From contig JAANBB010000114.1 of NCBI GenBank assembly GCA_014621425.1, positions 1 to 64,000 of the forward strand: DNA of 64,000 nt, in the 5' to 3' direction. Source of the DNA: Cylindrodendrum hubeiense. Its lineage: Eukaryota; Ascomycota; Sordariomycetes; Hypocreales; Nectriaceae. The translations under genes were made by a program, and so were the position numbers. The notes beneath the pieces are model-generated. The model saw nothing but the letters and a program-made list of their open reading frames with translations, did no database searches and had not been told where the DNA came from. Of this stretch, positions 22,290 to 31,866 are shown piece by piece. Within the stretch, counting starts at the first letter, position 1; each line of letters begins with the position of its first letter.

Positions 22290-23574
22290 ATGGCCACCGA
22301 GACGGACACACTGTCTCTGCCTACGAGCACCGCACCCACCGACGTCTCCGAGTCGACATGCATGCCCAACTCCAACCCCAACTTCCACCCCAACTTCCAG
22401 TCACCATTCCAAGCCTGCGCTCCGGCCGCCGCCGCCGCCGACTGGGACACTAAACTGGTGATGCCGGACATGCCCCCCCCTTCGGCCTACCAGCATTACG
22501 GCGTTGGAACGCCGTCTACTTTCGACTGTGGAAGCGGAAGTGCAAGCGGAAGCGCAAGCGGAAACAGCACCGGGACGGGATGTTTCAACGATGGCGGCAT
22601 GTTGTACCGCGCACAAGCCGAGATGGAAATGAGAGAAGGACCCGGCAAGTAAGTAAACCGCTAACCTTCGCCTCTGACACCTTCATATTGAAAGAGATGA
22701 GCTTGTTATTTATCATCATGATCGGTCTGCTGACTTTTTCCTTGGGTAATTGTGTAGGACCGTCGAAGAAGCCTGCCAGCGCTCCCTTAACCATTTCCCT
22801 TGCCCGGGCCTTGCCTTTCCTATGCCCGCGCTCGACTTCGACTTTCGGCTCGCCGTCCGACTCAACCAGGAACCCGCCCGCGTTGATACTGGCTCTACAA
22901 AGGAAATCACCACAGTCGCTGCCGGCGTCTGGTCCGGCTCATTTGGCCACGGCCGCGTTATGGTACGTCCCCTTATCGCAACGCCTTCAGTTCGCGACAG
23001 GTCTTTTAGATGGCTTTCCTTTTGTGTATGTTTTGTCGCTGACCAAGTTGAGTTGTTACTTTAGGCTGGTGGATATGATCTCGGCCAAGCCCGTGGATTC
23101 CGACCGATGAGACTCGTCGAAGGCGCTTTCGTTGTCCAGACTAGTGACGAGATACCCGCAGTGTACGAATCCCTTTTTATCATCCCCTAACCCCCAACCA
23201 ATACCCGACGGCGATAGTCCACAGTGCTGACCAAACCCTCACAACCAGACTCGAGATGCGTACCCGCGGCTCACTTTCGGGCCCCTCAGACGTCCTTGAT
23301 GCGCTCCTCAGCCCGCGCAGTCCCAAGGACATCGACCCGCGCCGCTATGGCTTCCGCATGTTTGCCACTATCAAGACGGCCGACAAACGCTACGCCGAGA
23401 TTGTGAACTGCGGCCTGTGGGTGGCTAGCGGTGCCTGGCGCGGCGAGCACCTCGTCATTGAGTAAGCAACCCCCTCAACACCCTCATACTTCCTGTGACT
23501 CGGATGAGATGGGATGAGATAAGATGCAGTGTGCTGACTCCAGGTGCTCTTTTAGTGCGTACCGCGTCACATAG
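22290..23574 (+). CDS. DUF3237 (UPF0311) domain protein
   Basis: Protein of the DUF3237 family, small beta-barrel proteins of unknown biochemical role, often near catabolic or secondary metabolism genes. Exons are 22290-22648, 22758-22962, 23065-23162, 23249-23461 and 23556-23574, giving 297 aa. The first about 120 residues are low-complexity (Thr/Ser/Pro/Asn, an Ala run, Gly-Ser repeats) and unlike bacterial members. The domain begins at PALDFDFRLAVRL and continues with FGHGRVMAGGYDLGQ, the conserved GGYD turn. It ends with RYAEIVNCGLWVASGAW and a five-residue last exon (AYRVT) after a split Asp codon. The last exon is only 19 nt, placed because it restores the expected family ending and follows a CTTTTAG acceptor. 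No signal peptide is visible. Confidence 0.8.
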
Positions 23575-24758
23575 ATGTGAAGACGAAGACGAGGACTCGT
23601 AAGGAACTCGTAAGGAGGACTCGTAAGGGAGTCGGTTTGAAGATGATGACATCCAACCAACGTTTAGCATTGCATATGGATCCGATTTGATTGGCATGGA
23701 TCCTCGGAGCTCGGCGCACGAAAGGGAGCAATCTTGGCGGGCCGTCGATTTGACCGTCGGCCGCGGGGAAGAGGATTACGAATTTGGGACGGTGCATTGG
23801 GACCCGGCGCAGGACGGAACTTGCATTCGACTTTGGACTTTCGGCGCCTTTTTATTTATGGGGATGTGACTGGTCTACGAGAAACATGACAACTCTGGTC
23901 AACTTTTAAACGCACAGCGGGAGGCTGGCTTTGCTACTCCACGGCCACTCTGGCTCACCCAGTGCCCCTCGAATTGACTGTATAACGGCGTGATTCTGGC
24001 AACCAAGTTCGGTTCTGCGAGACGAGCGTGTCTCCAGATCTCACTCGGACAGATTAATAAACAACCGCGAGTTCTGACCGCGATTACCGCCACCTCCTAA
24101 GCACTTAGGCAAGTTTGGTTCTCACTGACCCTATCCGTACCCCTTTGTGTCCAATGATATCAGAACTCTGTTGTCAGGTTCCACTTCGAAAGACACATGT
24201 AACATGCCGTGACTTGCTGAGGGTTAACAGAGACGTCTCCTCACCGCTGACAGATGCGGTGTGGATAAAATGAGGACTGTCCGTGATGGTGTAGGCCGCT
24301 GTCCAACGGTCGTCATCAGCCAATGGCCGCGGGTAGGCAGCTATATCCCCGGACGACCATCGTGACATGACCGGCTCTTTGCGCACCTGTCGAGAACTGG
24401 CACCTCGCTCGGGCATGCGGGCCGCCGGTGAAGTCGGGCTAGGCGGGAAAATATGAGACAGAAGGGGCAGTTGCGTGGCGTCTGGATGGGAGGCAACGAT
24501 ATCCGGATGCATCGGTGTGTAGCGCCAAAGTATTTGACATGTTGCTGACAAGGTCGCCCGGGCCCTTGTATAAGCAGTCACGACCTAGATCAGGCCTCTG
24601 ATGAGCTATGCCATGGGTACCCTGCAAACGCATGACTGAATGGATGTTAGCAAAATACCGTCGAGTTGGCCCGGTTCGTTCCCACCTCCTCACACCTCGA
24701 TGTTGTTCAGCCCTATGCCAGATCGGCAGAGCAGCGTCGTCAAGTTTCGGTACAAGTC
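23575..24758. other. Intergenic region between convergent genes
   Basis: This lies between the convergent DUF3237 (+) and Pop7 (-) genes. It contains a short array of ACTCGTAAGG units at about 23594-23630, just after the DUF3237 stop. No gene is recognised. Confidence 0.45.
23594..23630 (+). repeat. ACTCGTAAGGA short tandem repeat
   Basis: Three copies of ACTCGTAAGG with 1-3 base spacers lie directly downstream of the DUF3237 stop codon, probably in its 3' UTR. Confidence 0.75.
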
Positions 24759-25329
24759 TCACTTAAGCTTAATCGACACCTCCAGGCAACTCATCTTCCT
24801 CAGCCGGCTCTCATTCTCAACATCCTCATCCTCGACAATCACGTCGTCAATGGTCCCCACCGTCCTCGTCCTCACTTCGACGAGACAGTCGCCCTGCTGC
24901 TCGAACCAACTCGCCACGGACAAAGTTCTCTCCACGGCGCGGCCCGTGCCCATGACGACGACTACACCTCCGTCCTCCTGAATCTCGCCGGCCGTCCGCT
25001 CCAGCGCCTGGATGCGCGAGTGCACCGACGCATTTTTGGGCGCGGCGCCGACGGTCTGCAGCGACGTGTCGAGTTGCTTGCGCACGCGCTTGACAACGGC
25101 CATAAAGGGCGTGCTGGATGACACGTAGATGATGCGCGACTTGGAGGAAGCCGGGGGCTGCCGCCTTGTGAGGGGGCGCTTTTCGACACGGCCGCCTATC
25201 GAGCGAGGTTAGTCAGACCGTGGTAGGTTGCTAGGGGAATTGGATAGTACCTTCGGGAATTGCAGGCAGCTTGGTGATTGTGCCAGGCAGTCGGGACGAA
25301 CCAGCCTCGGTGGCTTCCATCGAGGCCAT
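24759..25329 (-). CDS. POP7: RNase P/MRP subunit Pop7 (Rpp20, Alba-like)
   Basis: Protein subunit of nuclear RNase P and RNase MRP, which process tRNA 5' ends and rRNA precursors; in yeast Pop7 dimerises with Pop6 to bind the P3 RNA stem. Exons are 25329-25251 and 25195-24759, giving 171 aa. A short N-terminal extension (MASMEATEAGSSRLPGT) precedes the Alba-like core. The core begins at PASSKSRIIYVSSSTPFMAV and continues KRVRKQLD, the basic RNA-contact region, with GGVVVVMGTGRAVERTL forming the later strand and helix. An acidic stretch (IVEDEDVENES) precedes the end. The length suits fungal orthologues. It is divergent from the Rav2/Rogdi gene with 578 bases between the start codons. Confidence 0.85.
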
Positions 25330-25907
25330 GGTGTTGTTTGCAAGGTGTTGCTACCTAGACGGGGCAGGCAGACAGATTTTGAAGTCGAGATGTGTATGCC
25401 TGGGCCAGTTAGGGAGCCGATGATGGTGGCTTGTTAAAACTGATGCTGATTGATGATGTTATGCATGTAAGGAAATGTGATGTCGGTTCTTATGAGTTCC
25501 TTGTCTGCAGGTTGGTGTGGATGAGATGCAAGGCCGTGGTAGGTATCCGTCGTGAGTGAGTGAGTGAGTCGAATTGGTCCCCAGTCGTCAACTTTTCTCT
25601 CTGCCTGCTCGTCCGTCGTCAAAAAGCTACCCCACTGGCGCCGCCAATTCTTCCAGCGGGTCCCCACTGGGCCACGGCGCTACTGCAGCGCAAACCCCAC
25701 TGCGGCTCCTCCCACGTCACCTCGGGACATCTCACCGGACAACCTTGCGAGGCATCTGGCGATTCCTCCACCTCCAACTCGCCCGTCGCGAACGTCCCTC
25801 GACAGCCATCGCCATCGCCGCATCCCCCCTCCGGAACGCCTGCCGTCCTGGACCCTTCTATGGCTGCCTACACCGAACCCCGCGCACTTCCATCCCGATA
25901 GGCCACC
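25330..25907. promoter_or_regulatory. Divergent promoter region, Pop7 / Rav2
   Basis: Both flanking genes are transcribed outward from this 578-base stretch, so it must hold both promoters. A TGAG microrepeat (GAGTGAGTGAGTGAG) lies at about 25553-25567. I recognise no specific factor site with confidence. Confidence 0.5.
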
Positions 25908-27028
25908 ATGTCCATTGCAGTCTGGCCAGCCGTCTCGCCGGACGAGCTCAGGCTTAAAGCCGCGGCAACCCAGGTACGACGAGACGAGCTTGCATCTTCG
26001 TCCACGAGCACCGCAGCCGCTACTGCAGAGGGTTGAGCATCATGCTGATTTACATCTCCAAGGAACGAGAGCTTGAGTGGATCGTCGAAGAGACGCTGGA
26101 GATTTGTCGCAATCTCAAACATAACCTGGACGATTGCTATGCGCTCCTCGCGCCCATCGACCCTGGGAGCACGCTCGTCATGAGCACGCCGCGCAACGAA
26201 AAGGTCAAAGGAACCCTCACCCGGGTGGGCACCCGAATCGTCAAAGGCGTAAGAAGCGTATTCATCCCCCATCCAAGCTAGCTGCAAGACTAATCCCTGT
26301 CCGTGTCTATGCAGTCCCTCCACCTCCAACTCCGAACCATACCCGCATTTACGCTCTCTGTCTCCCAATCCGACGTCATCCACATCCACGCCCTCGACTC
26401 CCTCCATACCCACCTAACCCAGGCCATCGACCTTCTCTCGATAACCCTCTCCAAGCCCCAAGACCCTCGATCCCTAGCTTCCACCCTCGCTCTCCTCGCC
26501 GACTCACTCACCGACTCCTCTGCTCTCCTCAAGGGCCCGCCGCTCACTGAAGCGGACCCCGGCTGGGTGGCCTCCTCCTGTCCAGCCTACCACTTCCAAC
26601 CACCTCCCGGTCCTAATTTCAGCTTCTACATTGGCCTCCAGGAGAGCTCCATTGTCCTCTGGCTGCGAACCGTTGAACCTACCGACGCACCGGTCCACTT
26701 GAGCACGAAGCTTGGCCTTGCCATTGGCACCTTTCGACGACTTGAGCACGATGAGATGGACAGCATCTTCAATTATCATATCAAGGGTAGTGACACTGGA
26801 GAGCCGAGACCCCGCAGCGCAAGACATACCCCAGAGCCCAGATCCTCACCTCCAATGTTTGGCAATGGGAGGGACGTACAGGAAGTCTGGGTGCGAGAAA
26901 AGGTCCGTGTTGAGAGCGCCGATCCGAGCTTGATTTCTTTACAGTCTAAGCTCGGGTTCCTAAGTCACATACTTAGCCAAGCGCGGAGGAACTTGAGTGC
27001 CGTGATGGGCGTAGACTCGGAAGACTGA
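25908..27028 (+). CDS. RAVE complex subunit Rav2 / Rogdi family
   Basis: Rogdi/Rav2 family protein, a subunit of the RAVE complex that promotes reassembly of the vacuolar H+-ATPase from V1 and Vo sectors. Exons are 25908-25973, 26063-26248 and 26315-27028, giving 321 aa. After MSIAVWPAVSPDELRLK the exon 2 sequence ERELEWIVEETLE resembles the Rogdi helix with its Trp-Leu pair. KVKGTLTRVGTRIVKG followed by LHLQLRTIP matches the conserved Rogdi strand. The helical C-terminus has HLTQAIDLLSITL and ends QARRNLSAVMGV. Keeping the frame from exon 1 into exon 2 requires an AAG 3' splice site at 26060-26062. The nearer CAG at 26028 leads to a stop codon after 15 codons. A CTGAT branch-like site sits just before the AAG. 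Confidence 0.8.
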
Positions 27029-27421
27029 GGGGGCATTGGCAAGCATTGTAATTAGCTATCTTCGGCGTCAAGAGTTGGTCGGCTGTACATATATGGGAAT
27101 CGGAAACAAGGCAAAGTATCGGCACGTGTGTCTTCTCCTGTTGGTTCAAGACTCAATTCGCACAATTTGGTAGGAATGTAGTATATCTGTACATGCAATT
27201 CATCATCCACAAGCTTGCTTCGCTTTCTCCACCCATCCGATCCGATCCACACGCCATCAACGATCAAAAGAGCTATGCATTTCAACAAACAAAGGAAATG
27301 GTGGTGCGCCCCGGTTTCTGTCAACCAGTGGGGGCCCAATATGCCAGTGGTCATGGCAACGCAGTCCAAGCAGTGAGACATTGGACTTGAGTGCGGGAGC
27401 TCATGCCAACACGGAGCGAGC
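27029..27421. other. Convergent 3' flanks of Rav2 and NIPSNAP genes
   Basis: Short intergenic region between two convergent stop codons. It should contain both 3' UTRs. Nothing else is seen. Confidence 0.5.
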
Positions 27422-28576
27422 TCAAGCCACGGGGGACCACGGCATGGGAATGAGGACGCGCGACTTCATACTCTGGATCAAGGGCACCGTCTTATGGACA
27501 GTATCGCTCCAGCCCTCGACCTGCCAGCTCTGCTCGCGGCGAGTGCGGCGCTCCTCGAGATTGGCAAACTGCCACAAGTGGTGAACAGTGTTGAGGTCGC
27601 CGATCTGAACGAACCAGGCGCCAACACCCTCCATGACTTCGCGACGGGCCTTGAGGCCGCGGCGCCAGTGCGTCTCCCACTCAAGCAAGTTGCCGGGGTG
27701 CAGCGTGTAGGATCGGAGCTCAAAGACGCCACCGAGCTGTCGGGGTGGGGTAGTGGGCCAGAATGAGAACTCCTGCATAAGGGAGATATTCTTGGATTTG
27801 ATCAAGCCCTTGAGCTTGTTATCGAACTCGGCGAACTCGGGGTGGTTTGAGATGTTGTGTCGCGACGCGTGGTAACCTTCGTACTTCTGATACTCCCAGA
27901 TGTGAACTATTACCCCGCCTCAAGTCAGCAAGTGTGTTTTGATGTTGACGTCAAATGGCAAAGGCGGGCGACAAGCTAAAAACAAGGGAAACATACCAAA
28001 TGTGTCGCAATCGCCAACTTCTGTCCGCCAGCTGCCCACCAAATGCACCTTGTTCTCCGGGGTGTTGGCCATCTTGGGGTACCAATCGCCAACAAGCTTG
28101 ACATACTCATCGACCTTGTCGGACTTGACCTCGTGGAAGACGATGGAGTGAACGTACTTGCCGCGGGCAAGGACCTGGCTGAAGCTGGCTTCGAGCTGGG
28201 CCTCAAGCTCGCGACCCTCCTTGGTTCCGTAGATGAGGTTCGTTAGCGGACCAGCCTTCCGGTCGGGCTCGGTCTGCTTCGCCTCAGCGTTCCGCCCTGC
28301 GTTGGCATCCTGTGAGCCCTGAGTTGGCTGCTTGGAGGCAGCGTCAGCCGACTGCGGGGGTGAGGTGAACGCACTTGCTTCCCGTTCCTTCTGTGCCTGT
28401 ATCTGGTGCTCGCGCCACGCATTCTGCTTCTGATTGAACGTGTTGACTGCTGCCCGCGAGGGATTGACATCGCCCATTGACGGCGTCTTGCTCTGCCGCA
28501 GCGCACTGGTGCTGAGAGCTCGCAGGCCAGACCGCGGGGCAACCGCAGCGGCACGGACGAACTGGCGGCTCAGCAT
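27422..28576 (-). CDS. NIPSNAP family protein, mitochondrial
   Basis: NIPSNAP-domain protein; animal members are mitochondrial matrix proteins linked to mitophagy signalling, and the fungal role is unknown. Exons are 28576-27997 and 27906-27422, giving 354 aa. The N-terminus (MLSRQFVRAAAVAPRSGLRA) is Arg-rich and amphipathic with no acidic residue, a classic mitochondrial targeting sequence. Residues about 30-105 are polar and Gln/Ala-rich. The first ferredoxin-like domain starts near RGKYVHSIVFHEVKSDK and runs to VHIWEYQKYEGY. The second holds GGVFELRSYTLHPGNLLEWE, the family hallmark, and VHHLWQFANLEERRTRRE. The ending IPMPWSPVA is also typical. A longer in-frame start upstream at 28888 lacks targeting features and is rejected. 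It is divergent from the Atp18 gene. Confidence 0.92.
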
Positions 28577-29527
28577 ATTGGGTGTGGGAGGGTAAGGTCG
28601 AGTGAGAGAGGTGGAAATGTGCAAGGTCTGGGAGCTAGTAGAAGCTCCGGGAAGGTGTGTGATGACGCGGGGAGGGGAGGTAAACAAGGGTAATCTCCCG
28701 GAAAAGCCGAGGTTGCAGGATCGGCAATGGAAGAGGGAGAGAAGTGGAAGAGGCGCGAGATGGAAGATGGGAGATGGCAGCGGCAGCGGGAGCGGCAGCG
28801 GCAGAAGCAGAAGACGAAACAGGCAGCTGGTTGCGTCAGAGGTAGATGGCAGATGGCAGATGGCACCCGGCAGACAGTGGCGAGGCACAGAAAGAGGGAG
28901 GGAAGCACGGCGGTTTGAGCTTGCCCTTGATGGTACTGTAGAGTTGAGGGAGGGTTGGCAATGGCCAGGGTAGACGAGACAGTAGAAGTGGGTGTGTAGT
29001 ATTGGAGGGACGGAACAGCTTCTGTTACGTTCCAGGTATCTTCACCCCGCACTTGGGATGGTTTGATGGTTTTCTGACGAGTCTCAACGGTCGCAGAATA
29101 GGCTGATTTGAAGAAGTCAAAGGCCAAAGACATACGTAGGTACGTAGGGCGAGTACGTATCCTCCCTTCTTAAAGCTGCAGCTTGCTGAGCTCCCCCATG
29201 ATGTCACCTGCCGCACAACCATCACGTGTAAGTGATTAGCGCCTGCATGAAAACGCGGGGTTCGGCAGAATGGTTTCTGCGCTGCTCCGGTACATCCACC
29301 CGCGGGTGGGGTCTGATATGCAGCAGTTCTTGGCGGTCCAACCGCCGGCTGCCTCAGGCCACCACCGATTTCCGGCGCTCGGCTTCGGCAGAACCCGCTC
29401 GGAGCTTTGTTGGGTCTGTCGTCGGAAAAAGGCTCGTTTCTGAAGACTCTCAATCCCAAAGCACCCTGCCGAACCTCCATCAACCCGAACCGACCCCCTT
29501 CCTCGCGATATCTCCAATACCGTCAAA
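28577..29527. promoter_or_regulatory. Divergent promoter of two mitochondrial protein genes
   Basis: This 951-base stretch separates the start codons of the NIPSNAP (-) and Atp18 (+) genes, both for mitochondrial proteins. It contains purine-rich repeats (GGCAGC at about 28777-28800 and three AGATGGC units at 28844-28864) within the likely NIPSNAP leader. The C/T-rich stretch just before 29528 is the likely Atp18 leader. Confidence 0.5.
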
Positions 29528-29966
29528 ATGTCGTGGCTCGGCGTCCAACCCCTCAAGAAGTTCCCGGCTCCCTTCCGTACGTCCCTCCAGCTTCAATTGC
29601 GACTCCTTCCGTGTTGCCGAAGCGACGTGTCCGGCTAACCAGCTCCCTAACAGTGAAGCCGTACTGGCCCTTCTTCGCTGCCGGTACGTGATATTGCGCA
29701 GCTCTCCCGACGATACCGTGTCCTCGACGAGCCTCCCCCCACGCGCCGACCCCCGATTGATGCGTCGACGAGTTTGGATAGCAATTGACGTGAAATACAG
29801 GTGTTGTCATCGCCTACGGTGTCAACTCTCTCCAGACCACCATGATGAGCAGTACGAGCCCCTCCCGACATACCTCCCCCTGGGGAATCCCGAGCTGACC
29901 ATATACTTAGCTGCCGAGTGGAAGAACGACCCCCGCAACCCCAACGCCAAGTCCGGCGGTCACTAA
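29528..29966 (+). CDS. ATP18: Mitochondrial F1Fo ATP synthase subunit j (Atp18)
   Basis: Small membrane subunit of the mitochondrial ATP synthase Fo sector, involved in complex dimerisation and stability. Exons are 29528-29576, 29654-29683, 29801-29851 and 29911-29966, giving only 61 aa. The product has LKKFPAPF at the start, then LKPYWPFFAAGVVIAYGVNS forming the single membrane span, and ends with EWKNDPRNPNAKSGGH. These match the yeast Atp18 blocks (KRFPTPI, YWPFF, NDPRNP). Four exons encode 61 residues and exon 2 is a 30-nt microexon. All junctions were checked for phase. This gene is too short and too split for simple reading-frame finders. Confidence 0.93.
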
Positions 29967-30652
29967 ATCCGACGAGAGAACTTGAGATTTCGTCGACGCA
30001 AGCACGATCGATCCGCTCAAGCGCGAGCCCCGGATCCTGTGAGATGGAATTGTATCATAGAGTCGCATAAGGGGCTTAATTGACCTGCTGTCAAAACGAT
30101 TCGACTCGAAATGTGTTCCACGTGCCTGGATTACCTGTCGCGGACCCCAAAGCTGTTACCAATTCAACGCTACAATCGAACCACCTTGAAACTGGAACCT
30201 GGACACGCAACTTGGAGGTTTTGGCCGTGCCATTGAAACATTTCCCACTTCAGGAGCTCTCGATAATGGTTTCCTTATCGTAGTTTGCACGATCTACGTA
30301 CTGCCCAGATGATTCGCCCACGCTCGTAGTCTAACTGGTGTGATATCCTGACGGCGGACCTCCAATTGCAGCTCTGGCAAGGCATAAATGACAGAAGTAG
30401 AGCAGCCAAGTCCCTTAAAACGAAGGATTGTAGAGATAGGACATCTTTTCACACCTATGGAGCTCAGGTTGACCTCATGTGGGGGTATCAATGCGTGATC
30501 CCTCCAGTCGTGAATTACGGGCCCGAGATGTCCCAAATCTCACTCTGACAAATCACTTATCGCTCGCGCTCACACCACGACACGACGACTCACACGGCGA
30601 GCTAGATCCGGACGTCTTTCGCCATCATAAATTTCTTATTATAGACCTATAG
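29967..30652. other. Intergenic region, tandem genes
   Basis: 3' flank of Atp18 and promoter of the FSH hydrolase gene, which lie in tandem. No gene or repeat is recognised. Confidence 0.45.
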
Positions 30653-31666
30653 ATGCGTATTTTCTCTGGCCTCTTAGTTGCTGCCAGACCGCTCGCAACT
30701 AGACCTCCTGCTTTTATTCCTAGATCTTCGATTTTCAACATGTCTACGACGGCGGGGCCCAAGGGCGCAAACCAACAGAAGCCCAAGAACAATGGAGGCA
30801 AGAAGGAGGTCAAGATTCTGATGCTTCACGGTAAGTCACCAGATCGGAGACGTCGAACATTTTATAAGGAATGGTGTAAGGAGTTGCGTACTCCTTCATC
30901 TTATCCGGACCATCAGCATATCCTTCGCACAAAGCCACTCACTAACCGCCTCACAGGCTACACCCAGTCTGGCCCCCTATTCCGGGCCAAGACCCGCGCG
31001 CTGGAGAAGCTCCTCGTGAAGGTCCTCACGCCCATCGCTCTGCTTCCGGTGCCCATCTACCCAACGGCGCCCAACCGCCTCAAGGCCGAGGACATCCCGG
31101 GCTACCAGCCGCCCGTGGAGCCGCAAGGCGAGGACTACCAGCCCGACACCTGGGCGTGGTGGCGCAGGGACGAGGCTTCAGGCGCCTACCGCTACCTGGA
31201 CGAGGGCATGGCCACTGTCGCCGACGCCATCCGCGAGGCCGGCGGCGTCGACGCTGTCTGCGGCTTCAGCCAGGGTGGTGCACTGGCCGGCCTTGTGGCG
31301 GCTGCGCTGGAGGACCGACCGCTGCCTGAGGGCCAGGAGGGCGACTGGGCGCGAGGACTCAGGGAGGCCAACAACGGGAAGCCCGTCAAGTTCGCCGTCT
31401 CGTACTCCGGCTTCTTTGCGCCTGTGGAATCCCTCGCCTTCTGCTACGAACCCAAGATTAAGACTCCGACGCTGCATTACCTGGGAAGCCTGGACACCGT
31501 TGTCGAGGAGAGCCGCAGCCAGGGACTTATTGACCGATGTGAGAATCCCGTTGTGGTCATCCATCCTGGCGGACACCATGTCCCCGTGTCCAAGGAGTGG
31601 GCGATGCCGTTGGCTGGCTTCATGAAGCAGCATGCTCACGAGGAGGAACCCAAACCGGAGGCGTAG
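30653..31666 (+). CDS. FSH1-family serine hydrolase
   Basis: Alpha/beta hydrolase of the FSH (family of serine hydrolases, DUF341) type, related to yeast Fsh1-3 and human OVCA2; natural substrates are poorly known. Exons are 30653-30830 and 30957-31666, giving 295 aa. The first strand motif LMLHGYTQSGPLFRAK is split by the intron. Catalytic residues are visible as Ser in GFSQGG, Asp in LGSLDTVVEE and His in HPGGHHVP. A hydrophobic/Arg N-terminus (MRIFSGLLVAARPLATRPP) could target mitochondria, but an in-frame ATG at 30740 (MSTTAGPKG) starts a protein of the usual family length, so two translation products are possible. It converges with Rpn5, with 200 bases between stop codons. Confidence 0.92.
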   Translation: MRIFSGLLVAARPLATRPPAFIPRSSIFNMSTTAGPKGANQQKPKNNGGKKEVKILMLHGKSPDRRRRTFYKEWCKELRTPSSYPDHQHILRTKPLTNRLTGYTQSGPLFRAKTRALEKLLVKVLTPIALLPVPIYPTAPNRLKAEDIPGYQPPVEPQGEDYQPDTWAWWRRDEASGAYRYLDEGMATVADAIREAGGVDAVCGFSQGGALAGLVAAALEDRPLPEGQEGDWARGLREANNGKPVKFAVSYSGFFAPVESLAFCYEPKIKTPTLHYLGSLDTVVEESRSQGLIDRCENPVVVIHPGGHHVPVSKEWAMPLAGFMKQHAHEEEPKPEA

Positions 31667-31866
31667 AGGGCGGGTTCAGCAGGCAAATCTGGTTGGCGAT
31701 GCATATAGACATTCGGAATAGACACGGGAATAGAGCAATGCACACATGCGCCAAATGTTACATATCCTCGCCCCGAGGACTATCTAACCTGTATCATTAC
31801 AGACTCCATCCACCCAGAACCGTCATGAATGTGTATCTAACCGCCATCTAACCCCGGATCCGAGCC

